Positions 43,544 to 43,662 of a stretch of DNA of 43,662 nucleotides are shown here, in pieces. The DNA lies in the NCBI GenBank assembly GCA_964651045.1, contig CAZYVD010000016.1, positions 1-43,662 of the forward strand, read 5' to 3'. The stretch comes from CAZYVD01 sp964651045 (lineage in GTDB: Bacteria; Zhuqueibacterota; QNDG01; DSAB01). Made by a program: the position numbers and the translations under genes. Every line of letters starts with the position of its first letter. The stretch's first letter is position 1. The notes under the pieces were generated by a model that saw nothing but the letters and a program-made list of their open reading frames with translations, made no database searches and was not told the DNA's origin.

Positions 43544-43662
43544 CAAAGAAAATTTCAATAAAATTGTGATTCCATTGAACTCTCAAGATTAGAAAAAATT
43601 GTAAGCGGTTCTATCAATGTGCAGAATCGGGTTATAATGTCTTATTATTCAAGATTAACTTG

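Larger units (their letters stand above)
43345..43662. other. Right-end region of about 318 bp with repeats, no gene recognised
   Basis: It contains an imperfect hairpin at 43468-43500 and the right direct repeat. All reading frames are short; I see no coding gene, although the window ends here. Confidence 0.4.

Overview
The window looks like a chromosomal contig from an uncultured member of the FCB superphylum (Bacteroidota, Calditrichota, KSB1 or Marinimicrobia-like). The evidence is a secreted LamG protein ending in a FlgD-like type IX (type A) sorting domain, a TonB-dependent receptor with a carboxypeptidase-regulatory N-terminal domain, Omp85-family barrels, GH92 and sulfatase genes, DUF2085 and DUF4390 proteins, and a RAYT element. 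The phylum cannot be fixed from the sequence alone. Base composition is uneven: the first 30 kb is A+T-rich, and the restriction island at 30-39.6 kb is visibly richer in G+C.

Layout. 25-1938 (minus) is an exported sulfatase, divergent from a long plus-strand run at 2135-22884. That run holds a GH51-like protein, a CAP-domain protein, a pyruvate-kinase-C-terminal-like protein, an SDR oxidoreductase, a WxxGxW-repeat protein, an S9-peptidase-like protein, an Smr protein, two membrane proteins, a lipoprotein plus TonB receptor pair, a phosphohexomutase, and then an envelope-type operon. The envelope operon is DUF4390, Ppx/GppA, TPR-thioredoxin-like, metallophosphoesterase, FG-GAP protein, two single-POTRA Omp85 proteins and RsmE. 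From 23069 to 42469 everything is on the minus strand: a small membrane protein, an M16 protease pair, an MBL-fold hydrolase, a membrane protein, the LamG/T9SS protein, the defence island and a GH92 mannosidase. The right end holds a decayed RAYT transposase among palindromic repeats.

Three points stand out. (1) Three enzyme-like proteins within 15 kb have lost their textbook catalytic residues: both GH51 glutamates are Gln, the whole S9 Ser-Asp-His triad is altered, and the thioredoxin CxxC is SxxS. (2) A DarTG toxin-antitoxin pair sits inside a type I restriction operon in the order hsdM-hsdS-darT-darG-hsdR-metallopeptidase, with 4-nt overlaps joining hsdM-hsdS and hsdS-darT. (3) The RAYT pseudogene carries a 36-bp perfect palindrome in its 3' coding part and a G+C-rich hairpin read in frame, and near-identical 23-bp direct repeats bracket most of it.

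How the genes may work together: the sulfatase, GH92 and TonB receptor suggest use of sulfated or mannose-containing glycans. The DUF4390-to-Omp85 run looks like an outer-membrane assembly or export operon. The restriction/DarTG operon would give layered anti-phage defence. All functions are inferred from reading motifs; no database search was run.
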